Of a stretch of DNA of 44,571 nucleotides, positions 17,061-25,097 are shown piece after piece (the first letter of the stretch is position 1; each line of letters begins with the position of its first letter). Below the pieces are notes generated by a model. It saw only the letters and a list, made by a program, of their open reading frames with translations. It made no database searches and had not been told where the DNA came from. Origin of the DNA: an uncultured Clostridium sp. (GTDB lineage: Bacteria; Bacillota; Clostridia; Clostridiales; Clostridiaceae); NCBI GenBank assembly GCA_934746015.1, contig CAKVEW010000027.1:1-44571 (forward strand). The letters run 5' to 3'. Made by a program: the position numbers and the translations under genes.

Positions 17061-18029
17061 TTAATGTATTAATAAAGAAAGACGAGTATTGCCATCTCTA
17101 CCAACTAGAGTTTCATTATTTAATAATGAACTCATAATAGCAGATTCACAAGCTTCAATGGAAGCTCTAAATACTATATCTATTTTATCTTCATGAATCT
17201 CTTTTATACTTATCACATCACTTGTTGGATAATGAGGAATAACATTTGCTGTTGAAAATCCAATTACAACATCTCCACTTCCGTTACCTAAATGAGAGCC
17301 TAGTCTTGCTAGTGAAACGCTCATTCTTTTACAAACTCTTTTTATTTGACGAGATGATAGTGGGACATCAGTAGCAAGTATAATAATAATACTTCCTTTT
17401 TCCAAGGTTTCATCATGATAATTAGAGAAGTTAATGTTATCAAAAATAAAGTCTTTTTTTAATCCAAAGTTACTTAAGACTAGAACCCCTATAGTGTATT
17501 CTTGTCCATCTAATTCAACAATACGAGAGGCAGAACCAATGCCACCCTTCATTCCAAAACAGGACATTCCTCTTCCAGCACCAACACTTCCAAGTTCAAA
17601 ATTAGTAGTTGCATTTTTTATAGCTTCATAAACGTCTTCTTCTGTTATAGCACATTCACGAATATCATTAAGATATCCATCATTACACTCTCCAATAACA
17701 GCATTAATAGTACCAGTATTTTTACCTATATCAGGATTATTTTTTAGCATATGCTTTACTATGGCTTGCTGAACAGTACCAACATTTAAAGTGTTTGTAA
17801 GTCCTATAATACTTTCTATAGTACCAAGCTCATCAATTTGAATTAATCCACTTGTTTTACTAAAGCCATTAATTACATAAGAAGAAGCCACATACTTATT
17901 ATGGAATATATTATCTTCACTTGGGATAATTACAGTTACACCTGTATGTATATCTCCATTATCAATGGTTTTATGACCTACTTTTACTCCTTTAACATCA
18001 GTTATTTTATTTAATTTTCCAGTTTTCAT
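17061..18029 (-). CDS. P1-family (DmpA-type, S58) peptidase
   Basis: This 322-residue Ntn-type hydrolase resembles the DmpA aminopeptidase family: N-terminal ITDVKGVKVGHKT and HTGVTVI, then GAGRGMSCFGMKGGIGSASR, and the self-cleavage motif GSIIIILATD with Gly212-Ser213. In the family, autoproteolysis before this Ser creates the alpha and beta chains and frees the Ser nucleophile. The substrate is probably small peptides with free N-termini. It has its own leader with GGAGGGG ahead of ATG. The true substrate is not shown by context. Confidence 0.92.
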   Translation of the reverse strand: MKTGKLNKITDVKGVKVGHKTIDNGDIHTGVTVIIPSEDNIFHNKYVASSYVINGFSKTSGLIQIDELGTIESIIGLTNTLNVGTVQQAIVKHMLKNNPDIGKNTGTINAVIGECNDGYLNDIRECAITEEDVYEAIKNATTNFELGSVGAGRGMSCFGMKGGIGSASRIVELDGQEYTIGVLVLSNFGLKKDFIFDNINFSNYHDETLEKGSIIIILATDVPLSSRQIKRVCKRMSVSLARLGSHLGNGSGDVVIGFSTANVIPHYPTSDVISIKEIHEDKIDIVFRASIEACESAIMSSLLNNETLVGRDGNTRLSLLIH

Positions 18030-18123
18030 TTTTCACCCCTCCATATCAAAATATATATTGAGAAATAAACATTTTTATATCTAACTCTATACAAATATAA
18101 TACACCAAATTATTAAGATATGG

Positions 18124-18153
18124 TTAAGAAAGATGCTTTTACCAGTATATAAT
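18124..18153 (+). promoter_or_regulatory. Candidate promoter of the alarmone synthetase gene
   Basis: TATAAT at 18148-18153 is preceded by TTAAGA at 18124-18129 (18-nt spacer). The -10 is a perfect match and the -35 is weak. Confidence 0.4.
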
Positions 18154-18196
18154 GTTAATATAAGAATAGAGTATATTAAAAGTGAGGAATGATTAG

Positions 18197-18880
18197 ATGC
18201 TTAGAGAATTTGGAGAAAAGTTATTAATGGAAAAAATAATTACTGATGATTTTTTATCAGCAATGCATGAAAATATAAGACCAGTAAATGAATTAATGAC
18301 TTATTATCGCTGTGCAATAATGGAAGTTGAAACAAAATTTAATGTATTAAATGAAGAGTTTTCAGTACAATATGATAGGAATCCAATAGAGACTATAAAA
18401 TCTAGATTAAAGTCTAATGAAAGCATTTTAAAAAAGCTTAAAAGAAAAGAGCTACCTTTTTCATTGCAATCAATAGAAGAAAATATAAATGATGTTGCGG
18501 GAGTAAGGGTAATTTGCTCATTCCCAGAAGATATTTATATGTTAGCAGATTGTTTATTAAATCAAGATGATATTAGGTTAATAGAAAAAAAGGATTATAT
18601 AAAGAATCCTAAAAAGAGTGGATATAGAAGTTTACATTTAATTATAGAAGTACCAATTTTCCTGAAAAATGAAAAGAAATATATGAAGGTAGAAGTTCAG
18701 CTTAGAACAATAGCTATGGATTTCTGGGCAAGCCTAGAACATAAATTAAGATATAAGAAAAATATAGCTTCAGAAGAAATTGAATTTTTGGAGAGAGAGT
18801 TAGTAGAATGTTCAGAAGTTAGTGCTGCTTTAGACAAGCGTATGGAAGATATAAGAAATAGAATAGAAAAAAAGCTATAA
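18197..18880 (+). CDS. relQ: RelQ-type small alarmone synthetase
   Basis: This 227-residue protein holds only a RelA/SpoT synthetase domain, with no hydrolase or regulatory domains, as in RelQ/YjbM. Motifs seen include IKSRLKSNESILKKLKRK, INDVAGVRVICSF, NPKKSGYRSLHLIIEVP and KVEVQLRTIAMDFWASLEHK, including the GYRSLH and EVQLRT substrate-site segments. It makes (p)ppGpp from ATP and GTP or GDP. AGTGAGG precedes ATG 18197; an ATG at 18189 runs into a stop after one codon. It is monocistronic and separated from sir2 by a shared terminator. Confidence 0.93.
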   Translation: MLREFGEKLLMEKIITDDFLSAMHENIRPVNELMTYYRCAIMEVETKFNVLNEEFSVQYDRNPIETIKSRLKSNESILKKLKRKELPFSLQSIEENINDVAGVRVICSFPEDIYMLADCLLNQDDIRLIEKKDYIKNPKKSGYRSLHLIIEVPIFLKNEKKYMKVEVQLRTIAMDFWASLEHKLRYKKNIASEEIEFLERELVECSEVSAALDKRMEDIRNRIEKKL

Positions 18881-18929
18881 TAGAAAAGGGGCTGTAATTA
18901 TAAAAAGAAATAAATTATCTACAAGATAA

Positions 18930-18975
18930 AAAGTGCTGTCATAGCAGTTCTAATATTGCTAGTGACAGCATTAAT
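18930..18975. terminator. Bidirectional terminator between relQ and sir2
   Basis: TGCTGTCA (18934-18941) pairs with TGACAGCA (18963-18970), and inside it TAGCA pairs with TGCTA. The minus-strand side is followed by CTTTTTATC and the plus side by TTAATTTTAT. Confidence 0.75.
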
Positions 18976-18976
18976 T

Positions 18977-19714
18977 TTATAAATTATTAACAGCTTCTCC
19001 TAAAACTTTTCCAATAGAATCATGAATAACTAAATCAGCTTTATTATCAGCAGAAGTTGTACTCTTATTTATAAGAATAAGATTCTTACCTCTAAAGTAA
19101 TTAATAAGTCCTGCAGCAGGGTAAACTACAAGAGAAGTTCCACCAATAATTAATGTATCAGCTTTTGATATTGCGTCTACAGCACCTCTAATAGTTGCAT
19201 CATCTAAACCTTCTTCATATAAAACTACATCAGGTTTAACTCTTCCACCACACTTAGTACAAGTAGGTACTCCCTTTGACTCTAATATGAACTTTTCATC
19301 ATAGAAAGCATGACATTTAACACAATAATTTCTAAGTACAGATCCATGAAGTTCAAAAACATTTTTACTTCCAGCAGCTTGATGTAATCCATCGATGTTT
19401 TGAGTTATAATAGCTTTTAATTTTCCCATTTCTTCAAGCTTAGCTAATGCAATATGAGCTTCATTAGGCTTTGCTTCTGGATATATAAGTTTAGCTTTAT
19501 AGAAGTTAAAAAATTCTTCAGGATATCTTATATAAAAGCTATGTGATACTAATTGCTCAGGAGTAAAATTAATTTTAAGCTTTTCACTAAATAATCCATT
19601 TGAACTTCTAAAGTCAGGAATACCAGATTCAGTACTGACACCTGCACCACCAAAGAATACTATATTATTACTTTCTTTAAGTATTTGAGCTAACTTTTCT
19701 ATTTCAGTATTCAT
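18977..19714 (-). CDS. cobB: Sir2-family NAD-dependent protein deacylase
   Basis: This is a 245-residue sirtuin. The NAD-binding motifs GAGVSTESGIPDFRSS (about 22-37) and TQNIDGLHQAAGS are present, as is the catalytic His in ELHGS. Four zinc-binding Cys occur in YCVKCHAF and PTCTKCGG. It removes acyl groups from lysines using NAD. GGTGAT precedes ATG 19714. It is probably a single-gene unit. Confidence 0.95.
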   Translation of the reverse strand: MNTEIEKLAQILKESNNIVFFGGAGVSTESGIPDFRSSNGLFSEKLKINFTPEQLVSHSFYIRYPEEFFNFYKAKLIYPEAKPNEAHIALAKLEEMGKLKAIITQNIDGLHQAAGSKNVFELHGSVLRNYCVKCHAFYDEKFILESKGVPTCTKCGGRVKPDVVLYEEGLDDATIRGAVDAISKADTLIIGGTSLVVYPAAGLINYFRGKNLILINKSTTSADNKADLVIHDSIGKVLGEAVNNL

Positions 19715-19844
19715 AAAATCACCGACCTATCATATTATATATTTTTATTATGGCACAAATAAAAATAAAAATAAACATAGGGGGGGAGGCAGAAGCGGGA
19801 TTGTATTGATAATAAAAAAGGAAATTAATTATATGAAAGAAAAT

Positions 19845-19881
19845 AAGAAGTAAAGTTCCTTTTTAAGAATCCTCACTTCTT
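19845..19881 (-). terminator. Weak terminator of the DtxR-type regulator gene
   Basis: AAGAAGT (19845-19851) and ACTTCTT (19875-19881) form a 7-bp stem overlapping the stop codon, followed on the minus strand by ATTTTC. The inner part pairs poorly. Confidence 0.4.
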
Positions 19882-20245
19882 ACATTAGTTTATAAGCTCT
19901 TTTTATTGCATCAAAGGTTTCTTTACTAATTACATGTTCAATCTTGCAAGCATCAACAGAAGCTATATCCTTTGGAACACCAAGTTTTTCAAGTAGTGAT
20001 GAAATTAATTCGTGCCTTTCATAAATCATTTCTGCAATTTCTTTACCTGAATCAGTAAGATATATAAAACCAGAATCAGTTACTGTTATATAGTTATTTT
20101 CCTTTAGATTTTTCATAGCAATACTGACACTTGATTTCTTAAATCCTAATTCATTTGAAATATCTACAGAACGTACAACAGGCAGTTTCTTACTTAATAT
20201 CAATATTGTTTCTAGATAGTTTTCGGAAGATTCATTTATTTTCAT
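19880..20245 (-). CDS. DtxR/MntR-family metal-dependent repressor
   Basis: This 121-residue regulator has an N-terminal winged helix (VRSVDISNELGFKKSSVSIAMKNLKENNYI at about 24-53) and a short metal-binding/dimerisation part, with no SH3-like third domain. The ligand positions read H78 (YERHEL) and C100-x-x-E103-H104, the DtxR-like Cys-x-x-Glu-His set rather than the Glu-x-x-Glu-His set of manganese MntR, which suggests iron sensing. A GTG at 20257 would add four residues, but GAGGTGA sits ideally for ATG 20245. It is divergent from the feo operon and probably regulates it. Confidence 0.88.
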   Translation of the reverse strand: MKINESSENYLETILILSKKLPVVRSVDISNELGFKKSSVSIAMKNLKENNYITVTDSGFIYLTDSGKEIAEMIYERHELISSLLEKLGVPKDIASVDACKIEHVISKETFDAIKRAYKLM

Positions 20246-20402
20246 GAAATATATCACCTCATGTGTTATTAAATTATAATAATTGTAATAAATTTAAGCT
20301 AGTATAACATGAAATCGTTATTTTTTCAAATATTTTATTAGTTTAATGGAAGTATTATATATAAATTATTAGGAAGTATAGCTTGTTGACAAAAAAATGT
20401 CA

Positions 20403-20437
20403 ATAGGCTTATTGACAATGATTATCAGTGAGCCTAT
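20403..20437. promoter_or_regulatory. 35-bp iron operator palindrome with Fur-box-like core
   Basis: Centred on 20420, 14 of 17 base pairs of the dyad match. The core TGACAATGATTATCA (20413-20427) is one base from the 7-1-7 Fur box. The outer arms ATAGGCTTA (20403-20411) and TGAGCCTAT (20429-20437) resemble DtxR-type half sites. It covers the -35, spacer and part of the -10 of the feo promoter. A separate perfect repeat TTGACA-N6-TGTCAA lies at 20386-20403. Confidence 0.75.
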
Positions 20438-20440
20438 ACT
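20412..20440 (+). promoter_or_regulatory. SigA-type promoter of the feo operon
   Basis: TTGACA (20412-20417), a 17-nt spacer and TATACT (20435-20440) give a near-consensus promoter. The iron operator palindrome overlaps it almost completely, so repressor binding would exclude RNA polymerase. Confidence 0.8.
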
Positions 20441-20489
20441 TATTATTATAGAAATGAATTTTTTACCAATACATATAGGGGGTGAGATT

Positions 20490-20699
20490 ATGCCACTATC
20501 AATGGTGAGAGAAGGAGAATCTAGCGTTATAAAAAAAGTTTCTGGGAAAGAAGAAACCCGTAAATTTTTAGAAAAGCTTGGTTTTGTAACAGGTAGTACT
20601 GTAACAGTTGTTTCTGAAATTGGTGGAAACATAATAGTTAACGTAAAGGATTCGAGAGTAGCTATAGGAAAAGATATGGCTAATAAAATTATAGTTTAA
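20490..20699 (+). CDS. feoA: FeoA family ferrous iron transport accessory protein, first copy
   Basis: This 69-residue SH3-like protein (MPLSMVREGESSVIKKVSGK) carries the FeoA pattern of GKEETRKFLEKLGFVTGSTV, then EIGGNIIVNVKDSRVAIGKDMA. A longer reading from 20397 would run through the promoter and operator. GGGGGTGAG (20477-20485) fixes ATG 20490. FeoA acts with FeoB in Fe(II) uptake, probably by contacting its cytoplasmic domain. It is the first gene of the feo operon. Confidence 0.92.
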   Translation: MPLSMVREGESSVIKKVSGKEETRKFLEKLGFVTGSTVTVVSEIGGNIIVNVKDSRVAIGKDMANKIIV

Positions 20700-20758
20700 T
20701 TAAATATATATAATAGAAATCAAACTTTTATTGTGAGTATTTAAAGGGGGAGAGCTTA

Positions 20759-20980
20759 ATGAAAACACTGAAAGAAGTTCCTTGTGGACAGACTGTAAAG
20801 GTAAAAAAAATATCTGGAGAAGGTCCAGTAAAAAGACGTATTATGGATATGGGAATCACAAAAGATATTGATGTCTTTGTGAGAAAGGTTGCACCACTTG
20901 GGGATCCAATTGAGGTAACTGTAAGAGGATATGAATTATCACTTAGGAAAGCAGATGCAGAAATGATTCAAGTAGAATAA
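20759..20980 (+). CDS. feoA: FeoA family protein, second copy
   Basis: This 73-residue FeoA-like SH3 protein (VPCGQTVKVKKISGEGPVKRRIMDMGI, then VAPLGDPIEVTVRGYELSLRKADAEMI) follows the first copy by 59 nt and has its own GGGGGAGAG box. It differs clearly in sequence from the first copy and is closer to the commonest FeoA type. Two FeoA genes before feoB are frequent in clostridia. Confidence 0.94.
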   Translation: MKTLKEVPCGQTVKVKKISGEGPVKRRIMDMGITKDIDVFVRKVAPLGDPIEVTVRGYELSLRKADAEMIQVE

Positions 20981-21004
20981 TTTTTTTGGCAGTAGGTTAG
21001 TGAT

Positions 21005-21039
21005 AACTAATTTTAGATAGTTAAAACTAATATTAGATA
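21005..21039 (+). repeat. Two 15-nt direct repeats between feoA and feoB
   Basis: AACTAATTTTAGATA (21005-21019) and AACTAATATTAGATA (21025-21039) differ at one base and are spaced 20 bp apart, about two helical turns. They lie in the 100-nt gap before feoB. They could be a binding site or simple A/T-rich noise. Confidence 0.5.
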
Positions 21040-21080
21040 ATATTAAAAAGAAAATATGTTCAGAGGGGAGGAACATTTAG

Positions 21081-23468
21081 ATGTCAATAAAAATTGCACT
21101 AGCAGGTAATCCAAACTGCGGTAAAACAACATTATTTAATACACTAACAGGTTCCAATCAGTTCGTAGGAAACTGGCCAGGTGTAACTGTAGAAAAAAAG
21201 GAAGGTAAATTAAAAGGGCACAAAGATGTCATAATAATGGATTTACCTGGAATTTATTCATTATCACCATATACATTAGAAGAGGTAGTAGCAAGAAATT
21301 ATTTAATTAAAGAGAGACCAGATGCAATTATTAATATTATAGATGGTACAAATATTGAAAGAAACATGTATTTATCAACTCAAATTATGGAACTTGGAAT
21401 TCCAGTTATCATAGCGGTAAATATGATTGATATTATTGAAAAAAATGGTGATAAAATTCATATTGACAGATTAAAGAAAAAATTAGGCTGCGAGGTTGTT
21501 GAAATTTCAGCATTAAAGGGAGCGGGAGTCAAGAAATTAGCTGAGAAGGCAGTAGAATTGGCACAGGCAAAAAATGTGAGCGTTCCTGTTCATGAATTTA
21601 ATTCTACTGTAGAATCTATAATTCAGAAAGTAGAGAAAAAACTGGGAGAAGAAATTCCAGTAGAGCAAAAAAGATTTTTTGCAATTAAACTTTTAGAAAA
21701 AGATGATAAAATTACAGAGCAGATGAAGTATGTACCTGATGTATCAGAGGAAATAAAATTCTTAGAGGACAAATTTGACGATGATACAGAAAGTATTATA
21801 ACAAATGAGAGATATGTATATATTTCATCTATAATTGGAGAATGTTATACAAAGAAAAACAAAAAGAAATTAACACCATCGGATAAGATTGACCGTGTTG
21901 TGACAAATAGATGGTTGGCATTACCGATTTTTGCTGTAGTAATGTTTTTTGTATATTTTATTTCAGTTACAACAGTGGGTTCATGGGCTACAGACTGGGC
22001 CAATGATGGAGTATTTGGAGATGGATGGCATCTCTTTGGAATTGGATCTTCTGCCTATGAAGAAGATGTGGCAAATTTTAGTCGTGCAGATCAAATTCTA
22101 GAAGCATACACAAATGGACAAACTAAAGCTGATATTATAAATGAAGAAGAAGAAGTTATTGAGACAGTTAATATTTCAGATAGAGTAGTTGAAGAAGCAC
22201 AGGAAGTTGTTGATGCAGGAGAACCTGATACATCAGAGTATGGAATATGGGTACCAGGAGTACCTGTATTAATTGAAAAAGGCTTAGATGCAGTTAACTG
22301 TGCAGACTGGCTAAAAGGTTTAATCCTTGATGGTATTGTTGCAGGTGTAGGTGCAGTTCTTGGATTCGTTCCTCAAATGCTTGTATTATTTTTCTTCCTT
22401 GCATTTTTAGAAGCATGTGGATATATGGCAAGAGTTGCATTTATAATGGATCGTATATTCCGTAAATTTGGACTTTCAGGAAAATCCTTTATTCCTATGT
22501 TAATTGGTAGTGGATGTGGAGTTCCAGGTATAATGGCATCAAGAACTATTGAAAATGATAGGGATCGTAAAATGACTATTATGACTACAACATTTATCCC
22601 ATGTAGTGCAAAACTTCCAATTATCGCATTAATTGCAGGAGCGCTATTTGGTGGAGCATGGTGGGTTGCACCAAGTGCATATTTTGTAGGAATTATAGCA
22701 ATCATATGTTCAGGTATTATTTTAAAGAAAACAAGGATGTTTGCAGGAGATCCAGCACCTTTTGTTATGGAATTACCAGCATATCATATGCCTACAGTAA
22801 GTAATCTACTTAGAAGTATGTGGGAGAGAAGTTGGTCATTTATTAAAAAGGCAGGTACTATAATTTTATTATCTACAATTGTACTTTGGTTCTTGATGAG
22901 TTTTGGATGGGTAGATGGATCATTTGGAATGCTAGAAGCAGAACAACTTGATAGTAGTATATTAGCATACATTGGTAATTTTATTGCACCAATATTTACA
23001 CCACTTGGATGGGGAGATTGGAAAATGGCAGTTGCAGCTGTAACTGGACTTATAGCAAAAGAAAATGTAGTTGGTACTTTTGGTATATTATATGGATTTG
23101 CAGAAGTAGCTGAAAATGGAACTGAAATCTGGGGCGCATTGGCAGGTAGCATGACTGCAATAGCTGCATATTCTTTCCTAGTATTCAATCTTCTATGTGC
23201 ACCTTGTTTTGCCGCAATGGGAGCAATTAAGAGAGAGATGAATAATGCAAAATGGTTCTGGTTTGCAGTTGGATATGAGACAGGCCTTGCTTATGTAGTA
23301 TCATTATGTATATTCCAAATTGGAAGATTTATTACAGAAGGCACCTTTGGTATTGGAGTAATAGTTGCATTTTTACTTGTAATTGGATTTATATATCTAC
23401 TTGTAAGACCTTATAAAGAAAGTAAGACATTAAATGTAAATATAAAGAAGATATCTGGAGCAATATAA
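21081..23468 (+). CDS. feoB: Ferrous iron transporter FeoB
   Basis: This 795-residue transporter has an N-terminal GTPase domain: G1 GNPNCGKT at 9-16, G3 DLPG near 54, G4 NMID near 117. A helical regulatory domain follows, then the membrane region with two Gate motifs (FFFLAFLEACGYMARVAF and LIGSGCGVPGIMASR) and the C-terminal segments. Between the first and second membrane segments is an acidic extracytoplasmic insert of about 100 residues (near 315-410), longer than in many FeoBs. It imports Fe(II). GAGGGGAGG precedes ATG 21081. It is under the iron-responsive feo promoter. Confidence 0.97.
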   Translation: MSIKIALAGNPNCGKTTLFNTLTGSNQFVGNWPGVTVEKKEGKLKGHKDVIIMDLPGIYSLSPYTLEEVVARNYLIKERPDAIINIIDGTNIERNMYLSTQIMELGIPVIIAVNMIDIIEKNGDKIHIDRLKKKLGCEVVEISALKGAGVKKLAEKAVELAQAKNVSVPVHEFNSTVESIIQKVEKKLGEEIPVEQKRFFAIKLLEKDDKITEQMKYVPDVSEEIKFLEDKFDDDTESIITNERYVYISSIIGECYTKKNKKKLTPSDKIDRVVTNRWLALPIFAVVMFFVYFISVTTVGSWATDWANDGVFGDGWHLFGIGSSAYEEDVANFSRADQILEAYTNGQTKADIINEEEEVIETVNISDRVVEEAQEVVDAGEPDTSEYGIWVPGVPVLIEKGLDAVNCADWLKGLILDGIVAGVGAVLGFVPQMLVLFFFLAFLEACGYMARVAFIMDRIFRKFGLSGKSFIPMLIGSGCGVPGIMASRTIENDRDRKMTIMTTTFIPCSAKLPIIALIAGALFGGAWWVAPSAYFVGIIAIICSGIILKKTRMFAGDPAPFVMELPAYHMPTVSNLLRSMWERSWSFIKKAGTIILLSTIVLWFLMSFGWVDGSFGMLEAEQLDSSILAYIGNFIAPIFTPLGWGDWKMAVAAVTGLIAKENVVGTFGILYGFAEVAENGTEIWGALAGSMTAIAAYSFLVFNLLCAPCFAAMGAIKREMNNAKWFWFAVGYETGLAYVVSLCIFQIGRFITEGTFGIGVIVAFLLVIGFIYLLVRPYKESKTLNVNIKKISGAI

Positions 23469-23484
23469 AAATTAGACTAGCATG

Positions 23485-23526
23485 AAAATAGGGGCTGACT
23501 TATAAAAAGACAATCCCTATTTTACT
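23485..23526 (+). terminator. Hairpin after feoB, possibly partial terminator
   Basis: AAAATAGGG (23485-23493) pairs with CCCTATTTT (23515-23523). The T-run is short, so some transcription may continue into the next two feo genes. Confidence 0.5.
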
Positions 23527-23550
23527 TTAAATCATAAGGGGGGTATGTAT

Positions 23551-23688
23551 ATGGGAACAATTTTTATTGGAGCTATTGTAATAGGAATCGTATGTCTTAT
23601 AATTTGGAGCATGATTCGTGATAAGAAAAAAGGAAAATCTCTGCAATGTGGCTGTGATTGCAAACATTGTGGAGGACATTGCAAGTAG
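23551..23688 (+). CDS. FeoB-associated Cys-rich membrane protein
   Basis: This 45-residue protein has one N-terminal membrane segment (FIGAIVIGIVCLIIW), a basic stretch (RDKKKGK), and a Cys-rich tail CGCDCKHCGGHC. This is the plan of the small proteins regularly found after feoB. ATG 23545 is only 1 nt from the GGGGGG box, so ATG 23551 is preferred. It may hand Fe(II) to or from FeoB; its exact role is unknown. Confidence 0.88.
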   Translation: MGTIFIGAIVIGIVCLIIWSMIRDKKKGKSLQCGCDCKHCGGHCK

Positions 23689-23704
23689 AGAAGGGGGAGT
23701 ATAA

Positions 23705-24181
23705 ATGCTACAAAATCTCGAAAGGCAAAAAGTGAACCTTCATGAATCAAGAAGCTATCATAGAACTGAGATGCAAAAGGAAATTATCGTTAAAAAATTA
23801 AAGGAACGTGGTTGTAGAATTACAAAGCAAAGGCTAATGATTTTGGATATTATATTGGAAGAAAACTGTACATGCTGTAAGGAAATTTATTATAGAGCAT
23901 CAAAACAAGATGAAAAAATAGGATTTTCAACTGTTTATCGTATGATAAATGTTTTAGAGGAAATAGGAGCAATCAGTAGAATAAATATGTACAAAATAGC
24001 TTGTGGTGATGAATGTGAAATGGAAAACGCATGTACCATTGAGTTTGATGATGATACTGTTATTGAATTATCTTCTAAAAAGTGGAATAAGGTTATTCAG
24101 AAAGGACTTGAAGCTTGTGGTTATTCAAATGGGCAGAATGTACGAAGTGCAATAGCAAAACAATGTGGATGTGATGAATAA
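23705..24181 (+). CDS. Fur-like regulator with degenerate metal sites
   Basis: This 158-residue protein has the Fur winged helix (ERGCRITKQRLMILDIILEE, then GFSTVYRMINVLEEIGAI). The usual HHHHLIC-type metal motif of the C-terminal half is absent. Instead there are scattered Cys residues (CTCC near 57-60, CGDEC, ENAC, EACG and a final CGC). The last 60 residues (LSSKKWNKVIQKGLEACGY) resemble a shortened dimerisation domain. GGGGGAG precedes ATG 23705. As the last gene of the feo operon it is probably an iron- or redox-sensing regulator, but it may not be a classical Fur. Confidence 0.8.
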   Translation: MLQNLERQKVNLHESRSYHRTEMQKEIIVKKLKERGCRITKQRLMILDIILEENCTCCKEIYYRASKQDEKIGFSTVYRMINVLEEIGAISRINMYKIACGDECEMENACTIEFDDDTVIELSSKKWNKVIQKGLEACGYSNGQNVRSAIAKQCGCDE

Positions 24182-24250
24182 CATATAATAATTGAAATAA
24201 AAAAATTCTTTTTAAACACCCTTATTAAAAGAGATTATTTATTAATATTA

Positions 24251-24287
24251 AAAAGATGAACTACTTATTAAAGTGGTTCATCTTTTT
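24251..24287. terminator. Terminator of the feo operon
   Basis: A near-perfect 14-bp stem (24251-24264 and 24273-24286) with A-run before and T-run after works in either direction. Confidence 0.8.
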
Positions 24288-24368
24288 AATTATAAACTGG
24301 ATAAAAATGTATATTAGTATGATATAATTATTATATAAAAAATTATATGGAAGAATAGAGAATTTTAT

Positions 24369-24542
24369 ATGAAAGATAAAGAAAAAGGATTTCTGGGGCT
24401 AGCTTGTTTTTTAGGCGGGGTAGTTGTAGGATTTTTAATTGCTCCAATTAAAAAAGGAATATATTGTGGAAACAATAATGGAAATTACTTAGGAAGAGAT
24501 GAAGAAAAAAAAGAACCTATTGAAGAAAATAATACTTTATAA
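24369..24542 (+). CDS. Small single-pass membrane protein
   Basis: This 57-residue protein begins MKDKEKGF, has one membrane segment (LACFLGGVVVGFLIAPIKKG) and an acidic tail ending EEKKEPIEENNTL. The GxxxGxxxAPxxKG pattern resembles YtxH-like proteins. The ribosome binding site is weak (GGAAG about 15 nt upstream). It precedes the P-loop kinase gene by 27 nt. No function can be given. Confidence 0.6.
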   Translation: MKDKEKGFLGLACFLGGVVVGFLIAPIKKGIYCGNNNGNYLGRDEEKKEPIEENNTL

Positions 24543-24569
24543 TAAACATAGATATACAGAGGTAGCAAG

Positions 24570-25082
24570 ATGAAAGATAAAATGAAGAGGATTATGATAA
24601 TTGGATGTGGAGGAAGTGGAAAATCTACATTATCTAGAATTTTATCAGAAAAAACTAATTTGCCAGTAGTTCATTTAGATAGATTATTTTGGAGAGAAGG
24701 ATGGGTTAATATACCTAGGGAAGAATTTAATATATTGCTAAGGGAAGAATTAAAAAATGATAAGTGGATAATTGATGGTAATTATGATAGGACATTGCAA
24801 GAAAGATTAAAGAGATGTGATACTGTAATTTACTTAGATTATCCGAGAAGGACATGCATTTTTGGAGTGCTAAAAAGAGTAATGATTAATTACAAGAAGG
24901 TTAGACCAGACATGGCAGAAGGGTGTCCAGAGAAGATTGATTTAGAATTTATGAAATGGATATGGAATTTTAACAAAGAACATAGAGACAAATTCTATAA
25001 GATACTTAAAGAAGAAAAAGAGAAAAATATATACATATTTAGAAACAGAAGAGAATGCAATGAATTTTTAAATACTTTATAA
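24570..25082 (+). CDS. P-loop kinase-like protein (adenylate kinase/FlaR-type)
   Basis: This 170-residue NTPase-fold protein has Walker A GCGGSGKST near residues 12-20, HLDRLFWREGW, IIDGNYDRT, and VIYLDYPRRTC as the Walker B-like strand. This is the pattern of proteins annotated as DNA topology modulation FlaR or shikimate/adenylate kinase-like. AGAGG precedes ATG 24570; ATG 24582 is an alternative start. The substrate is unknown. Confidence 0.8.
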   Translation: MKDKMKRIMIIGCGGSGKSTLSRILSEKTNLPVVHLDRLFWREGWVNIPREEFNILLREELKNDKWIIDGNYDRTLQERLKRCDTVIYLDYPRRTCIFGVLKRVMINYKKVRPDMAEGCPEKIDLEFMKWIWNFNKEHRDKFYKILKEEKEKNIYIFRNRRECNEFLNTL

Positions 25083-25097
25083 GGAGAGAAAATTAAG

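Noticed and set aside
19750..19809. A 19-codon ORF with a G-rich stretch (GGGGGGG) between sir2 and the DtxR-type gene
   Set aside because: No ribosome binding site, low-complexity content and no coding signature; treated as intergenic.
20397..20489. An N-terminal extension of the first FeoA
   Set aside because: It lies over the promoter and operator; the ribosome binding site at 20477-20485 supports ATG 20490.
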